DNA of 64,000 bases from JACRAV01 sp964571235 (GCA_964571235.1 CAZNAI010000007.1:186001-250000), one strand, 5' to 3'. Counted from the stretch's first letter, positions 16,401-26,670 are shown. Notes: generated by a model not told the origin, from the letters alone. Translations and numbers: made by a program.

Positions 16401-16788
16401 ACGCAGGATATGTGAATTGGCGTTCAGGTTTTAGCAAACAGGACTCTTTTGGTGCCGTAAGCGCAGTGCCTGCGCTCCCCTGCAATTCATTATATCCTAA
16501 CGAATTGCAAGCGAATCTTAAACCGTCGTAGGCGAGGTTGAGCGCTCTGGCCCAGTAATTGCGTGGTATTGGACGGGAAGTCATGGGCGATTGCCTTGAC
16601 TTTTTGATGGAACTTGTTATAATTGAGCCGATTATAAGACAGAGGAGACTTTCTATCGAGCCTAGGTTAACGGATTGAAGCGTTAGAACAACTAAAGAAG
16701 CTTAGCGCACGCTGATTGCCGACGTTCGATTCGTCAGTCGAATCGCATCGTGGCGGTCGAAGGCGCACCGTAACCGAAAGAACCCGGC
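16401..16788. other. 388-bp spacer: two hairpins, the operon promoter and a long 5' leader
   Basis: Contents: hairpin AGCGCAG/CTGCGCT (16460-16476); hairpin TGCAATTC/GAATTGCA (16481-16509); the promoter at 16596-16623; then a leader of about 160 nt that includes a 7-bp hairpin CGATTCG-tcagt-CGAATCG (16727-16745). No gene is credible here. The upstream hairpins lack T-tracts, but they could mark the end of the tnaA transcript. Confidence 0.7.
16596..16623 (+). promoter_or_regulatory. Near-consensus promoter of the porU-porV secretion operon
   Basis: TTGACT (16596-16601) and a perfect TATAAT (16618-16623) are separated by 16 bp. No other strong promoter is seen until after the last gene of the operon at 34.1 kb, so this one probably drives all eight genes. 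The start point near 16630 gives a leader of about 160 nt with a hairpin at 16727-16745. Confidence 0.8.
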
Positions 16789-19700
16789 TTGATAAAGTCA
16801 CTCTCGTTCACATTCTTTTTTCTCCTTGCAATAGTATCGTTGGTAGGCGCGGCGACCGATGTTGCTGTGGTCGCGGAGACTAATCAGTCGGTGCGGGTAG
16901 AAGTATTATTTACGCCCGATTTAACCCAATTGACTCCCCGCAGTACAGTTGATTCGCAAACAGTTTTGGCGCGGACAATCACTCTGGTGGTTCCGCCGGC
17001 CGGACGAGTTTCACTCGGCGCCGTTGCAGGGGAGAGTCTGATTCCGGTTTCGATTGAATCTGGAGTGACAGTCATTTCGGCATCTGCTCCACTTGTGAGC
17101 GTCTCCTCGTCGTTTGAGATTCGCGGTCGTAGGCTGGTTAACGCAATAATCTGCCCGGTGGTGAGCGGTTCAATTTACAGCCGCGTTACGTTTACCCTGC
17201 AGTTTGACGGATCGCCGCGCAGTCTTTCTACGACAACTCCCGATCCGGTGTTCGATTCGTACTTTGAAAAGACGACCGCCAATTTCGCCCAGGGGAGAAA
17301 CTGGCGATCCAAAACGACTGAACTTACATCAAGCCTTGCCCAGCACGCTCCCGGACCGTTTTCGTCGGGGGCGGTTTTTGTGAAACTGGCGGTCAATCAG
17401 AGCGGGATCTACAAAGTTACCGGTGCGCAATTGGCGGCCGCAGGGGTAGCGCTCGCCGGAATTTCCGGTAGCGATTTGCGGTTATTCAACGGTGGCGGAC
17501 TGCAGAACGAGTTTTTGAACAACAGGCCGCGGCCGCAGTTTGGCGAAGTGGCTATCTCGGTGACCGACGGAAACGACGGGAGCTTCGACGCCGCCGATCA
17601 GATTATCTTTTACGGCGACGGTGTCAACCGCTGGACCTACGCCAACGGAGTGGAGCCCAAGTTTACATCGCATCACTTCGACGACAAGAATATCTACTGG
17701 CTGGCAATCGGCGGGACATTTGGCGGCGCGCCGTTGCGGATGGCCACGATTGACGGCTCGGCAACTGGAACGTACGATTTCCAGGTCAGTCAGGGGAAAC
17801 GATATATCCATATCGAACAGGATTCGACACTGTCGCTTGCAATCGACGGCCACCTGACTGATTACTACGAGTGGTATTGGAGCTCGTCGTCGTCGGTGCG
17901 CCTCTTCGTGCCGACACCGAATGTCGTCCCGGCGACCAGCAATTCTGTTGCAGTGTCGGGGCTGACCTCGTTTATCTCCCCCAACGGGTATGTAACAACC
18001 AAAGTCAACGGCGTGACAACAACGTCGAGTTGTAATCCGGGTGGATGCACCGGCACCACCAGCGCACTAACGACCGGACTGAATCAAATTGACCTGACCT
18101 TCTCGCCGCTCAATCCCGGCACCGCGCCGTCGTATTTCAATTGGATCGAGTTTGGATACACCTGCACGCTCGCGCCTGTCTCCGATGCACTCGATGTTAC
18201 ACTTGGAACAACGGCCGGTAGAGCACTGGTCGAGCTTGAAGACCCGTTGCGTTTTTCACGGTTATTCATGGTCGACAATGCCGCGCAACCGGTGGAGATT
18301 GTTGATGTCGTTCCTGGTAGTGTTAAGTTGGCATTTGAAATCCCCCTGACTGCCGGTGGACCGAATCGATTAGTCGCAGTTCCAGAGACGGCGCTAAAGA
18401 CGCCGCTGTCAATCACGAAAGTAACGCCGGTTGACCTCTACGCCGATCTGTCACCGGCCGATCTGATAGTTGTCACGATTCCGCAATTTTCGGCGGCGAT
18501 GAGTGAGTATGTCGACTATCGCGCTCAGCGCGGTATCACGACCCGAGTTGTTAGCGTAAATGACGTTATGGACAATTTCTCGTGGGGAGTGTACGATCCG
18601 ACCGCGATTCGCGACTTCTTGAAATTCGCGTATGAAAACTGGACATCACCGGCGCCGTCAGCGGTGCTCTTTGTCGGCGACGCCAACTTTGATTACCTGA
18701 ATCATCGCGGCGGGAATGAGCCAAATTATGTTCCGTCGTACAACATGCCGATCTCGTTTGATCCGCGCGGAGGGGATGACAACTATGTCTATTTTGGCAA
18801 CTACGGACTGCTTGACGGTGATACGACTTTTCCGGGTGATCGCGGATACGACCTGCTGACCGCTCGCTGGCCGGTCAAAGGCAGTTCGGAAATCCGCGCG
18901 ATAATAGCCAAAGTGAAGCAGTATGAATCGGGCAGTAACCGGGGAGTCTGGCGCAAGAATATATTGTCAGTTGCCGACGACGAGTTTGCCGGAGCAGACA
19001 ACACACAGGGATTCCATGTCACCGATGCGCTGGCGTTGGAACGCGGCTTTTTCCCGCGAGCTCTGCATCTGGAACGGCAGTACCTATGGGACTTTCCGGT
19101 TGTCAATGGCGAGCGACCGGCGGTCAACGATGCGATCATCAATGCGATCAACAAAGGTGCGCTGGTGGTCAACTATGTCGGTCACGGCAATCCGGATGTC
19201 TGGGCGCATGAGCGGGTGCTCAAGCGGACGTCGGACTTGACACGTTTGTCCAACGACGGACGACTGCCGCTCGTCTATGCCGCGTCGTGTGATATTAACC
19301 ACTACGATGATCCCCAGCGCGAATCGATGGGTGAGGATTTTCTGGCGATGGCCGGTCGCGGCGCGATTGGTGTAATTGCCGCCGTTCGACTGGTCTACTC
19401 GTTTGACAATGCGGCGTTAAGTAAAGAGGTCTATCGTCACTTGATGGGCGACACCGGGACAACAATTTGCGAGGCCCTCTTTGCCGGCAAAGTGGCGCGT
19501 CAATATACGAGCGGGACACCGTTCTCACGCGCCAACGACCGCGCCTATTTACTATTCGGCGATCCATTCCTGAAACTCGGCCTGGCGTCAAAATCGATCG
19601 TGTTTGATCAGAAACCTGATTCACTGGTTGCCCTCGGTGTCCAGACAGTGGCGGGACGCGTGGTCGATCAGGTTGGCACAACGCTGGCCTACGACGGGAC

Positions 19701-20646
19701 TGCGTATGTAGATGTCTTTGATTCGGACCGTCCGCGGAGCCACAAAGTGGCGGGAACCGATCAAGTTGTGAATTATTCAGTGAGCGGACCAAATATTTAT
19801 CATGGCTCGGTCGCGGTGACCGGCGGTCAATTTTCATTTCAGTTTGTCACGCCGCTTGATGTCAACTTTGGTGGAAGCGGGGCGCGGATCGAAGTGTACG
19901 CAGTGGCGGACACGTCAATCGATGCTCTCGGATTGGTCGACTCACTGTCGATCCGGAATACGGCGGCGGCGTCCAGTGATTCAACGGGACCGTCGATTGC
20001 ATACACCGTATCGGGCCGTTCAAACTTTGTGAGCGGCGATCATGTTCTGCCGTCGGAGAATCTTGTCATATCGCTTAGCGATCCGTCGGGAATAAATCTC
20101 ACCAGCGGACTGGGTCATGGAATCACAATCGAGGTTGACGGACAATCAGACAATGTCGCAAATCTGTCGGCCGGATTTGCCTACGAGCCGGGAAGCTTTA
20201 CCAGCGGATCGGCAAACTTTGGATTGGCCGGACTTACCAGCGGAGACCATACGCTGAAGATCAAGGCCTGGGATAACGCCAACAATTTTGCGGTGCAATC
20301 TTTGACTGTTTCAGTGGTTGCGACCGGCGACCTGGCAATACATAATCTTTTGAATTATCCCAATCCGATGGCCGAGGCGACAACGTTTTACTTTGAACTG
20401 ACCAACCCGGCCGAGCGGTTTACCCTTGAAATCTTCACTCTGTCCGGACGCAAGATCAAATCGATGGAGCGGATGGACCTTTCGGCCGATAATTACCCCA
20501 ATGACGCTGTCTCGATTGGCTGGGACGGCCGTGATACGGTCGGCGACCGGGTCGCGACGGGCGTCTACATCTACAAAGCTACCGCCGTACCGCAATCGGG
20601 CGGGCGGGCGGTCGAATCATTTGGCAAAGTTGTTTTAGTTAACTGA
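16789..20646 (+). CDS. porU: PorU-like C25 (gingipain-family) peptidase / type IX-type sortase
   Basis: 1285 residues, in the PorU size range. There is a signal peptide at the N-terminus (IKSLSFTFFFLLAIVSLVGA). The C25 catalytic domain runs from about residue 550 to 930. His799 lies in NYVGHGNPDVW and Cys834 in YAASCDINHYDDP, the expected His/Cys dyad. After it comes the domain that marks PorU within the family: SDPSGINLT, GHGITIEVDG and SGDHTLKIKAWDNANNFA (about 1095-1180). The protein ends in a sorting-type domain with NYPNPMAEATTFYFEL near 1187 and GVYIYKA near the end. In Bacteroidota PorU removes client C-terminal domains and attaches clients to the surface. The TTG start at 16789 has a poor ribosome-binding site. 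The PorV-like gene follows 19 bp downstream. Confidence 0.82.
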   Translation: MIKSLSFTFFFLLAIVSLVGAATDVAVVAETNQSVRVEVLFTPDLTQLTPRSTVDSQTVLARTITLVVPPAGRVSLGAVAGESLIPVSIESGVTVISASAPLVSVSSSFEIRGRRLVNAIICPVVSGSIYSRVTFTLQFDGSPRSLSTTTPDPVFDSYFEKTTANFAQGRNWRSKTTELTSSLAQHAPGPFSSGAVFVKLAVNQSGIYKVTGAQLAAAGVALAGISGSDLRLFNGGGLQNEFLNNRPRPQFGEVAISVTDGNDGSFDAADQIIFYGDGVNRWTYANGVEPKFTSHHFDDKNIYWLAIGGTFGGAPLRMATIDGSATGTYDFQVSQGKRYIHIEQDSTLSLAIDGHLTDYYEWYWSSSSSVRLFVPTPNVVPATSNSVAVSGLTSFISPNGYVTTKVNGVTTTSSCNPGGCTGTTSALTTGLNQIDLTFSPLNPGTAPSYFNWIEFGYTCTLAPVSDALDVTLGTTAGRALVELEDPLRFSRLFMVDNAAQPVEIVDVVPGSVKLAFEIPLTAGGPNRLVAVPETALKTPLSITKVTPVDLYADLSPADLIVVTIPQFSAAMSEYVDYRAQRGITTRVVSVNDVMDNFSWGVYDPTAIRDFLKFAYENWTSPAPSAVLFVGDANFDYLNHRGGNEPNYVPSYNMPISFDPRGGDDNYVYFGNYGLLDGDTTFPGDRGYDLLTARWPVKGSSEIRAIIAKVKQYESGSNRGVWRKNILSVADDEFAGADNTQGFHVTDALALERGFFPRALHLERQYLWDFPVVNGERPAVNDAIINAINKGALVVNYVGHGNPDVWAHERVLKRTSDLTRLSNDGRLPLVYAASCDINHYDDPQRESMGEDFLAMAGRGAIGVIAAVRLVYSFDNAALSKEVYRHLMGDTGTTICEALFAGKVARQYTSGTPFSRANDRAYLLFGDPFLKLGLASKSIVFDQKPDSLVALGVQTVAGRVVDQVGTTLAYDGTAYVDVFDSDRPRSHKVAGTDQVVNYSVSGPNIYHGSVAVTGGQFSFQFVTPLDVNFGGSGARIEVYAVADTSIDALGLVDSLSIRNTAAASSDSTGPSIAYTVSGRSNFVSGDHVLPSENLVISLSDPSGINLTSGLGHGITIEVDGQSDNVANLSAGFAYEPGSFTSGSANFGLAGLTSGDHTLKIKAWDNANNFAVQSLTVSVVATGDLAIHNLLNYPNPMAEATTFYFELTNPAERFTLEIFTLSGRKIKSMERMDLSADNYPNDAVSIGWDGRDTVGDRVATGVYIYKATAVPQSGGRAVESFGKVVLVN

Positions 20647-20665
20647 TAGAAAAGGAGACCTGTTC

Positions 20666-23287
20666 ATGAATTCACGCAAAGCACTGGTTGTTGCTCTCGC
20701 CGCGCTTGTTTTGTTTTCTGCCGCGAGTCCGAGCTACGCCAACATCTCCGACGCCGCTGTGCTGTTTTTGCGCATTGCTCCCGGCGCCCGCGCCGCGGGT
20801 ATGGGAGAGGCGTTTGTCGCGATTGCCGATGACGCTACTGCCACTCACTGGAATCCGGCCGGGTTGGGCGCCTCGCCGCTTGCAGGTAGCTGGGACAATG
20901 TCTCGGTGCCGGAGCAGTATCGTCCACTGACCGCCATGGCGGCTCTGCGCGGAAGCGGAAGCGGGGAACGGCACTTAGCGTACGATATTTGGGCAATCGG
21001 CTCAAAGGGTTTGATGCGCTTTGACAACAAAGACTGGACGACGACCGAGCAGTTCCGCACCCGCACCGATCAGACGGTGAACATGATCGTCTCAAAATAT
21101 ATTAATGCCAACGATCCAGCCCAACTCGACGCCGCCATCGACCGCGTTGCGACCGCCAACAGCCCGATGACAAAAGACTCGTTGATGGCGTTCCTGTCTG
21201 ATGTTCTGGCCGCCGCACCGGCGACTTTTAAGGACACCGCCGCCTATCGCGCCGCCAGTGACTCGCTCATTGCGCTCTATCCGCAGTGCCGAATCAAATG
21301 GGAATATATCAAGGAAGCCCGTCAGGTTTGGATCGGACGCGGCAAAGATGCCAAATTGACCTCGCGCGATATGGACCGGATTTTCAGCAAAATCGACGGC
21401 GCCCGCAACCGGTTCATTCCGCTTGATCTTAAAGTACCATACTCGGCGATAGTCGCCGGCATGCCGACCGCGTTGTCATCAAGCGGAAGCGCCTTGTTTG
21501 TTGGTACAACGGAAGGGTTAGTATTGTACAACGGCCGCACCTGGAGGTCGTTTAAGCAGGTCGACGGACTTCCGTCGGACCACATTACGTCGCTGGCGAC
21601 TCTTTCCACGACTGCTTTGATCGGAACGGCCGCCGGAGCGGTACTCTATGACGGTATCGGAATCGCGAAGTTCAAAGACACTGTCGGGTTGCCATCAGAC
21701 ACAATCATTGCCATCGCCGCCCAGAAGACGGGTGATTATTACGCGATTGTCGGTCAGGACTTGTATCACTTCGATGGACAGCGCTGGAGCAACACGTTGG
21801 CGTATACTGTCGCGGTCGACGATACACCGCTGGCTATCGCCGGCAAATTTGCGATTTACGGCTCAGCCGCTGAGCGCCAGATGTACATGGACAAACTCTC
21901 GGCTATTCCGCAGGACATGACGCAAAAGACCGACACGGGAGCTAACTCGACGGCCGCCTCGGCGTTCACCCCCGGCAAAGTTGTCGTGGTGCCGTATCTG
22001 GCGAAGTTCAAAGGAAAAGTCACCGCGCTCGCGGTGGTCAGCGATGAAATCTGGGTTGGCACAAGCTACGGGCTTTTACACTTTGACAAAAACCGCTGGA
22101 GTTTCCCCGGATACCGCGATGCGACGGTGGCCGAGGGCCAGACGTTGGCGTCGTTCACACAGGGAACGGGCAACAGGGCCAATTCGGCAGGCGATTATGC
22201 CGCGGTGCTTCGCGATATCAATGACCTGCCGGGCGATACGATTCCGGTTGGACAAGTTATCAAAGTTCGCCAGTCAACCGGCGCTGTTATAGCGGCGGCG
22301 GAAGTCAATCAAATAAGCTCGTATTCACGGAAGATTCTGGTGTCAACCTCGGAAGGATTGATCGAATACGAAAATGGCCGCGGCGCGCGTTCGTCGGTCC
22401 GTGGGCTGGGTGATCAGGAAACGCAGGGGACATTCTCAGTCGCCGATGAACTGTGGATGTCGACTCCGAAAAATTTGGTCACGCAGTCGCGCAGTCAATC
22501 TGAAGTCGTATTGATGCACGCCAAGTGGCTCCCGGATTTGGCGAGCGACTTGTACTACGAATTTGGATCATTGGTTACACATGTCAGCGGATTTGGGACT
22601 GTCGGCGCCAATGTAACATTCATATCGTACGGTACGTTTTCTCGCACCGGCGAGAACAACCCGAATGTTATCGGGACTTTTGAGTCATTCGACGTGGCGG
22701 CCTCGCTTTCGTACGGCGCTTCGTTGACGAATCGGCTCAAAGGTGGCTTGTCGGCGAAAGTCATTTATTCCCGCCTGGCCGATCAGGGTGCAGGCGAGGA
22801 GCGCGGGAGCGGTACGTCGACCGGCTTTGCGTTGGACGGCGGCTTGCTGTTCCATGCCTCGCCGAGTCTGACACTGGGCGCCGCGCTGACCAATCTCGGG
22901 CCTAAGATGACCTATATCGACGCCGCGCAGGCTGATCCGCTTCCCACCAACCTGGCGGTCGGATTTGCATACAAGCTGAAACAGACCGATTATTTCCGCT
23001 GGCTGGTCACGGCCGAAGCGAACAAGCTGACGCCCAACATGAACAGCTCGTTTAGTCAGGAACTGAAGGAAGTGGTCTGGAACGGCGGAACTGAAATTGT
23101 CTATGCGAACATCATCGCCGGCCGTGTCGGATACATCTACGACCGCGAGGGGCAGATCAAGACGATCACCCTCGGCGCCGGACTTTCGTTGCTCAAGCGA
23201 TTCAGATTTGACTTTGCCTACATTCCGAGCAATAATGATGTGGCGCTTGCCAATACGCTTCGTGTTTCGATGGCCTTAGGATTGTAA
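20666..23287 (+). CDS. porV: PorV-like outer-membrane protein with a large inserted propeller region
   Basis: 873 residues, more than twice a normal PorV (about 350-400). After a signal peptide (cleavage near SYA), residues 30-72 read like canonical PorV: FLRIAPGARAAGMGEAFVAI then DDATATHWNPAGLG. Instead of continuing into the barrel, a segment of about 540 residues intervenes (about 74-611). It contains repeats of the regulator-propeller kind: LFVGTTEGLVLYNGRTW with DGLPSDHITSL; LIGTAAGAVLYDG with GLPSDTIIAI; WVGTSYGLLHFDKNRW; VSTSEGLIEYENGR. From about residue 613 (VVLMHAKWLPDLASDLYYEF, then GFGTVGANVTF) the PorV barrel resumes to a terminal aromatic-poor strand. PorV normally binds and delivers type IX clients. 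AAAGGAGA precedes the ATG. Confidence 0.8.
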   Translation: MNSRKALVVALAALVLFSAASPSYANISDAAVLFLRIAPGARAAGMGEAFVAIADDATATHWNPAGLGASPLAGSWDNVSVPEQYRPLTAMAALRGSGSGERHLAYDIWAIGSKGLMRFDNKDWTTTEQFRTRTDQTVNMIVSKYINANDPAQLDAAIDRVATANSPMTKDSLMAFLSDVLAAAPATFKDTAAYRAASDSLIALYPQCRIKWEYIKEARQVWIGRGKDAKLTSRDMDRIFSKIDGARNRFIPLDLKVPYSAIVAGMPTALSSSGSALFVGTTEGLVLYNGRTWRSFKQVDGLPSDHITSLATLSTTALIGTAAGAVLYDGIGIAKFKDTVGLPSDTIIAIAAQKTGDYYAIVGQDLYHFDGQRWSNTLAYTVAVDDTPLAIAGKFAIYGSAAERQMYMDKLSAIPQDMTQKTDTGANSTAASAFTPGKVVVVPYLAKFKGKVTALAVVSDEIWVGTSYGLLHFDKNRWSFPGYRDATVAEGQTLASFTQGTGNRANSAGDYAAVLRDINDLPGDTIPVGQVIKVRQSTGAVIAAAEVNQISSYSRKILVSTSEGLIEYENGRGARSSVRGLGDQETQGTFSVADELWMSTPKNLVTQSRSQSEVVLMHAKWLPDLASDLYYEFGSLVTHVSGFGTVGANVTFISYGTFSRTGENNPNVIGTFESFDVAASLSYGASLTNRLKGGLSAKVIYSRLADQGAGEERGSGTSTGFALDGGLLFHASPSLTLGAALTNLGPKMTYIDAAQADPLPTNLAVGFAYKLKQTDYFRWLVTAEANKLTPNMNSSFSQELKEVVWNGGTEIVYANIIAGRVGYIYDREGQIKTITLGAGLSLLKRFRFDFAYIPSNNDVALANTLRVSMALGL

Positions 23288-23309
23288 CAGGCCGACAAGA
23301 AGAGGAGTC

Positions 23310-26300
23310 GTGATTCGACATAGGAAGGGATTCGCACTCATGGCGGTCGTGATCGGCGCACTGGCGCTGGTCACGATTTCGCATGCCGAAGATAAACTTT
23401 TGTACGGGACAAAAGTCCGCACGGTTGTGCCCGGCGATGGGAAAGTTGTGCATCCGTGTCTGGGCTCGCCGTTGGGCGATGCCGGCTCGAAGCTACGTGG
23501 ATTGTCGCGCAGGCATCCGTGGTCACTGCCGACTGCGACGTTGAGCGCGGCGGGTGACACGCTGAATTGTTTGGTCCTGCGCTTCAATTTTCAATTCGAG
23601 TCGACTGACAATCCCAACACCACTGGCCGTGGGAGAATGGATCTAACCACCCCGTTGGCTGATTCGGTCTCGGCGGCGCGGTATCTCGATTCGGTCGGGC
23701 ATCTGATTGATCCGCCGCCTCACAACGCTGACTATTTCAACGCTCATATGCGGGCGCTCAATTATTATTGGGGCTGGGTTTCGGAGGGGAAGATCAATCA
23801 AACGTGGGATATTTTTCCGCCCGGACGCGACTCGGTCTATACCCTCCCCAATCCGATGTCCTATTACGGATCGTGTTCATCCGACGGCGACTCGATCGTG
23901 ACGGGACTTGAAAACTACTACCGCGACTGCATTCACACCGCTGACAGTGCGCACATTGTTGATCCGGGGCATCCGGAAATCGATTTCTCCCAATATGACG
24001 CAATCTTTCTGTTCCACGCCGGAGCTGACGCGCAAAACGATATAGGATTCCCGACAACCTGTGCCGATTTGTTTACCGGATTTATTCGATTCATTACCGA
24101 TTCGGTAGCGGTCAATGGCGGGTCGTATTACGTGAAAGAAGGGTTGATGATGCCCGAGGCGACGTCGCAAGACAACCGCGCGGTGGCGCTCAACGCCGTG
24201 ATGGCGCACGAATTCGGTCATCAACTCGGGCTACCGGACATGTACTCTACCCGCAATTTCCTCTCGCAGGTGGGCGATTTTTCGCTGATGGACAACAATG
24301 GATTTGGCACCGGGGTCGACTTTGGCTTTCCGGTCGGCAAGGTCTTTGGAGCAATTCCGGTTTACCCCGACGCCTGGTGCCGGGCGTATCTCGGAATATC
24401 GCCGGTCGTTGATTTTCGGCAGGGATCGGATATTCGGATTGTCGCCGCAGAGGCGGTATCTAGCGGGATAAAGATTGCAAGGATTCCGATTTCCGAGACT
24501 GAATATTACCTGATTGAAAACCGAGTTGATCAGGTAGACAAGAAAGACACCGCGATCCGAGCCGACTCGCTTACCAGTGTGTTATTGTATCCGTCCAATC
24601 ACCTTCGCGAACAATCCGGCGAGTACGATTACCTTTTGCCCGGATCGGGCGTTTTGATTTACCATATTGATGAAGCAGTAGCCGCTTTGGATTATAGCGG
24701 CGAGGGGCGAAATAACTTTCTGGACAATCAGATTCAAATTTGGGACCCGATTTTGGAGCGCCGATTTTTGTCGCTGGTCGAGGCCGATGGGTTTGTTAAC
24801 TTTGGCGGATTTTACTATGCAGGGTTTGGTTCGGCTGAAGATATGTTCCGCGACGACCGGAATCACTCATTCACTCCCAACACCAATCCGCAGACAATCG
24901 ACAACTCGGGCAATGCCACTCACATATTTGTCACTGATATCAGGCGAGACACGGTGACCTACCCCGGCGATACCGCGCCGGTTCGAGTCGACACGGCCGC
25001 GCGGTTCAATGTGACCACTGAATGGCTGGTCGACAGTTTCCCGGTGAGGTGCGGTAAGCCGATACTGGGACTTTCGCCCATCGCGGCCGACTTGAACAAC
25101 GACGGCACACCCGAGATCATCGTCGCCTCCGAAGGGCGGGTACTGGCGTTTGAACCGGATGGGAAGGATTTCCTGCGAAGTATCGACGACTGCGCCTGTC
25201 CGCTTGTGTATGATACAATCGGGTCAGATGTCTCCGGCTGGTCGGACAACAATCAGGGGCGGCTGAAGTCGGTGCCGGTCTATTCGATCCGACCGAATTT
25301 TGTGTCCGCAGGGCCGGTAGTTGGGAGATTTGCCACTGACACAACGCAAACTTTGGTCGCATTGGGGTACCCGATCAATGCCGATTCCGGTCAGGTGATA
25401 ACTTTGCAGGCAACTGATCTTGATGACAACGGCCACGCCGATTCAGCGGGAGCCGCTATGACCACCGAGGGGTGGCCGATTGCGATCAGCTTTGGGTCGG
25501 TCATTTATGCGCTGACTGATCGCGGATACATTTATATCGATGATGCGCCCGGGTCATCGTATGTCGGCCGGCGTCCCTTTGTCAATCCGGAGTATCACGG
25601 GATCTGCCGGATCGGAAATCGCCTGATCTTAGCGGCGGGTGATTCGACCCACACGACATACTATCACATGCCGCCTTCCATTCTGCCAATCGACTCTATT
25701 CGAGTCGCTGGCCGATACAACTATGGCCCAATAGCTGTCGATGTCGACCGCGACGGTCGGCCCGAAATTGTCGGATTCAGCGCCGATGGTGATGCAATCT
25801 ATGTGACCTGCGATACTTCCGGCGCCAATGCGAATTTCGCGGTGAGCCGGACGAAAACCACAGGCTACAAAATGACGACTAACCCGGTGGCGGGGGATAT
25901 TGACGGCGACGGGTACCCCGAGGTCATCATCGGGGGAACCAATGCGCTCTACGCATTCGACCGTGAACTAACGCTTAAGACTGATTATCCAATCACAGTC
26001 GATTTGCGGTTTCCGTTCTCCAATATTATCGCCTCGCCGATTTGCGGCAATATTGAGGGAGTCGCCGGTGGCAACGGTAACCGACCAAATGTCATTTTCC
26101 CCACCGAAGTCGGCAATGTCTACGCGTTTGGCAAGGGTAAGGCTTGGGGATTTCCGGTCAACAGCGGCGAACAAACTGCCGGAGTAAGCGCCTCACCCTC
26201 GCTATTGTTTGCCGATGAGGGCGCTGGGCGACTCGGCTATTTGGGAGGCGACGGCTGGTTTTATCTTTGGCGAACCGGCTACGCCAATGGTTCGGCTTTC

Positions 26301-26666
26301 TGGCCGATGGGTGGAGGAGACCCGAGCGGAAGTTTTGCGCTGAGACCGTCAATGCTTGGTCCGGTGGCGAGCTTTGCTGAGAATCTCCCCAAAGAGAAAT
26401 TCTACAACTACCCCAACCCGGTCACAACCGGCCAGACGACAATCCGGTATTTCCTCGGCGCCTCGGCCCAGTCGGTCAAGCTCGATATTTATGATTTCTC
26501 AGGGTCGCAGATCAAATCGTTGCAGGGCGGGCTTTCGGGTGGAATGGATAACGAAGTTGTCTGGTCATGCGGAGATGTAACCCCCGGCGTATACCGGTGT
26601 GTGATCACGGCCGAATTCGTCGGCGCTACCGAAACCGCTTACACTGATATTGCCATCATAAGGTGA
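23310..26666 (+). CDS. M6-family metalloprotease with FG-GAP-like repeats and sorting-type C-terminus
   Basis: 1118 residues. Signal peptide, then a zinc protease domain with HEFGHQLGLPDMYS (HExxH at 300-304, then LGLPD) and the Met/Asp context SLMDNNGFG, typical of immune-inhibitor-A-type M6 peptidases. Residues about 590-900 hold repeats of the FG-GAP/VCBS kind: DLNNDGTPEIIVAS, DVDRDGRPEIVGF, DIDGDGYPEVIIGG. The last 90 residues begin FYNYPNPVTTGQTTIRYFL and end in GVYRCVI, the same plan as the PorU C-terminus, so it is a likely client of the system encoded beside it. GTG start 23310 follows AGAGGAG at a good distance. The next gene starts 4 bp after its stop. Confidence 0.85.
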   Translation: MIRHRKGFALMAVVIGALALVTISHAEDKLLYGTKVRTVVPGDGKVVHPCLGSPLGDAGSKLRGLSRRHPWSLPTATLSAAGDTLNCLVLRFNFQFESTDNPNTTGRGRMDLTTPLADSVSAARYLDSVGHLIDPPPHNADYFNAHMRALNYYWGWVSEGKINQTWDIFPPGRDSVYTLPNPMSYYGSCSSDGDSIVTGLENYYRDCIHTADSAHIVDPGHPEIDFSQYDAIFLFHAGADAQNDIGFPTTCADLFTGFIRFITDSVAVNGGSYYVKEGLMMPEATSQDNRAVALNAVMAHEFGHQLGLPDMYSTRNFLSQVGDFSLMDNNGFGTGVDFGFPVGKVFGAIPVYPDAWCRAYLGISPVVDFRQGSDIRIVAAEAVSSGIKIARIPISETEYYLIENRVDQVDKKDTAIRADSLTSVLLYPSNHLREQSGEYDYLLPGSGVLIYHIDEAVAALDYSGEGRNNFLDNQIQIWDPILERRFLSLVEADGFVNFGGFYYAGFGSAEDMFRDDRNHSFTPNTNPQTIDNSGNATHIFVTDIRRDTVTYPGDTAPVRVDTAARFNVTTEWLVDSFPVRCGKPILGLSPIAADLNNDGTPEIIVASEGRVLAFEPDGKDFLRSIDDCACPLVYDTIGSDVSGWSDNNQGRLKSVPVYSIRPNFVSAGPVVGRFATDTTQTLVALGYPINADSGQVITLQATDLDDNGHADSAGAAMTTEGWPIAISFGSVIYALTDRGYIYIDDAPGSSYVGRRPFVNPEYHGICRIGNRLILAAGDSTHTTYYHMPPSILPIDSIRVAGRYNYGPIAVDVDRDGRPEIVGFSADGDAIYVTCDTSGANANFAVSRTKTTGYKMTTNPVAGDIDGDGYPEVIIGGTNALYAFDRELTLKTDYPITVDLRFPFSNIIASPICGNIEGVAGGNGNRPNVIFPTEVGNVYAFGKGKAWGFPVNSGEQTAGVSASPSLLFADEGAGRLGYLGGDGWFYLWRTGYANGSAFWPMGGGDPSGSFALRPSMLGPVASFAENLPKEKFYNYPNPVTTGQTTIRYFLGASAQSVKLDIYDFSGSQIKSLQGGLSGGMDNEVVWSCGDVTPGVYRCVITAEFVGATETAYTDIAIIR

Positions 26667-26670
26667 GTCT

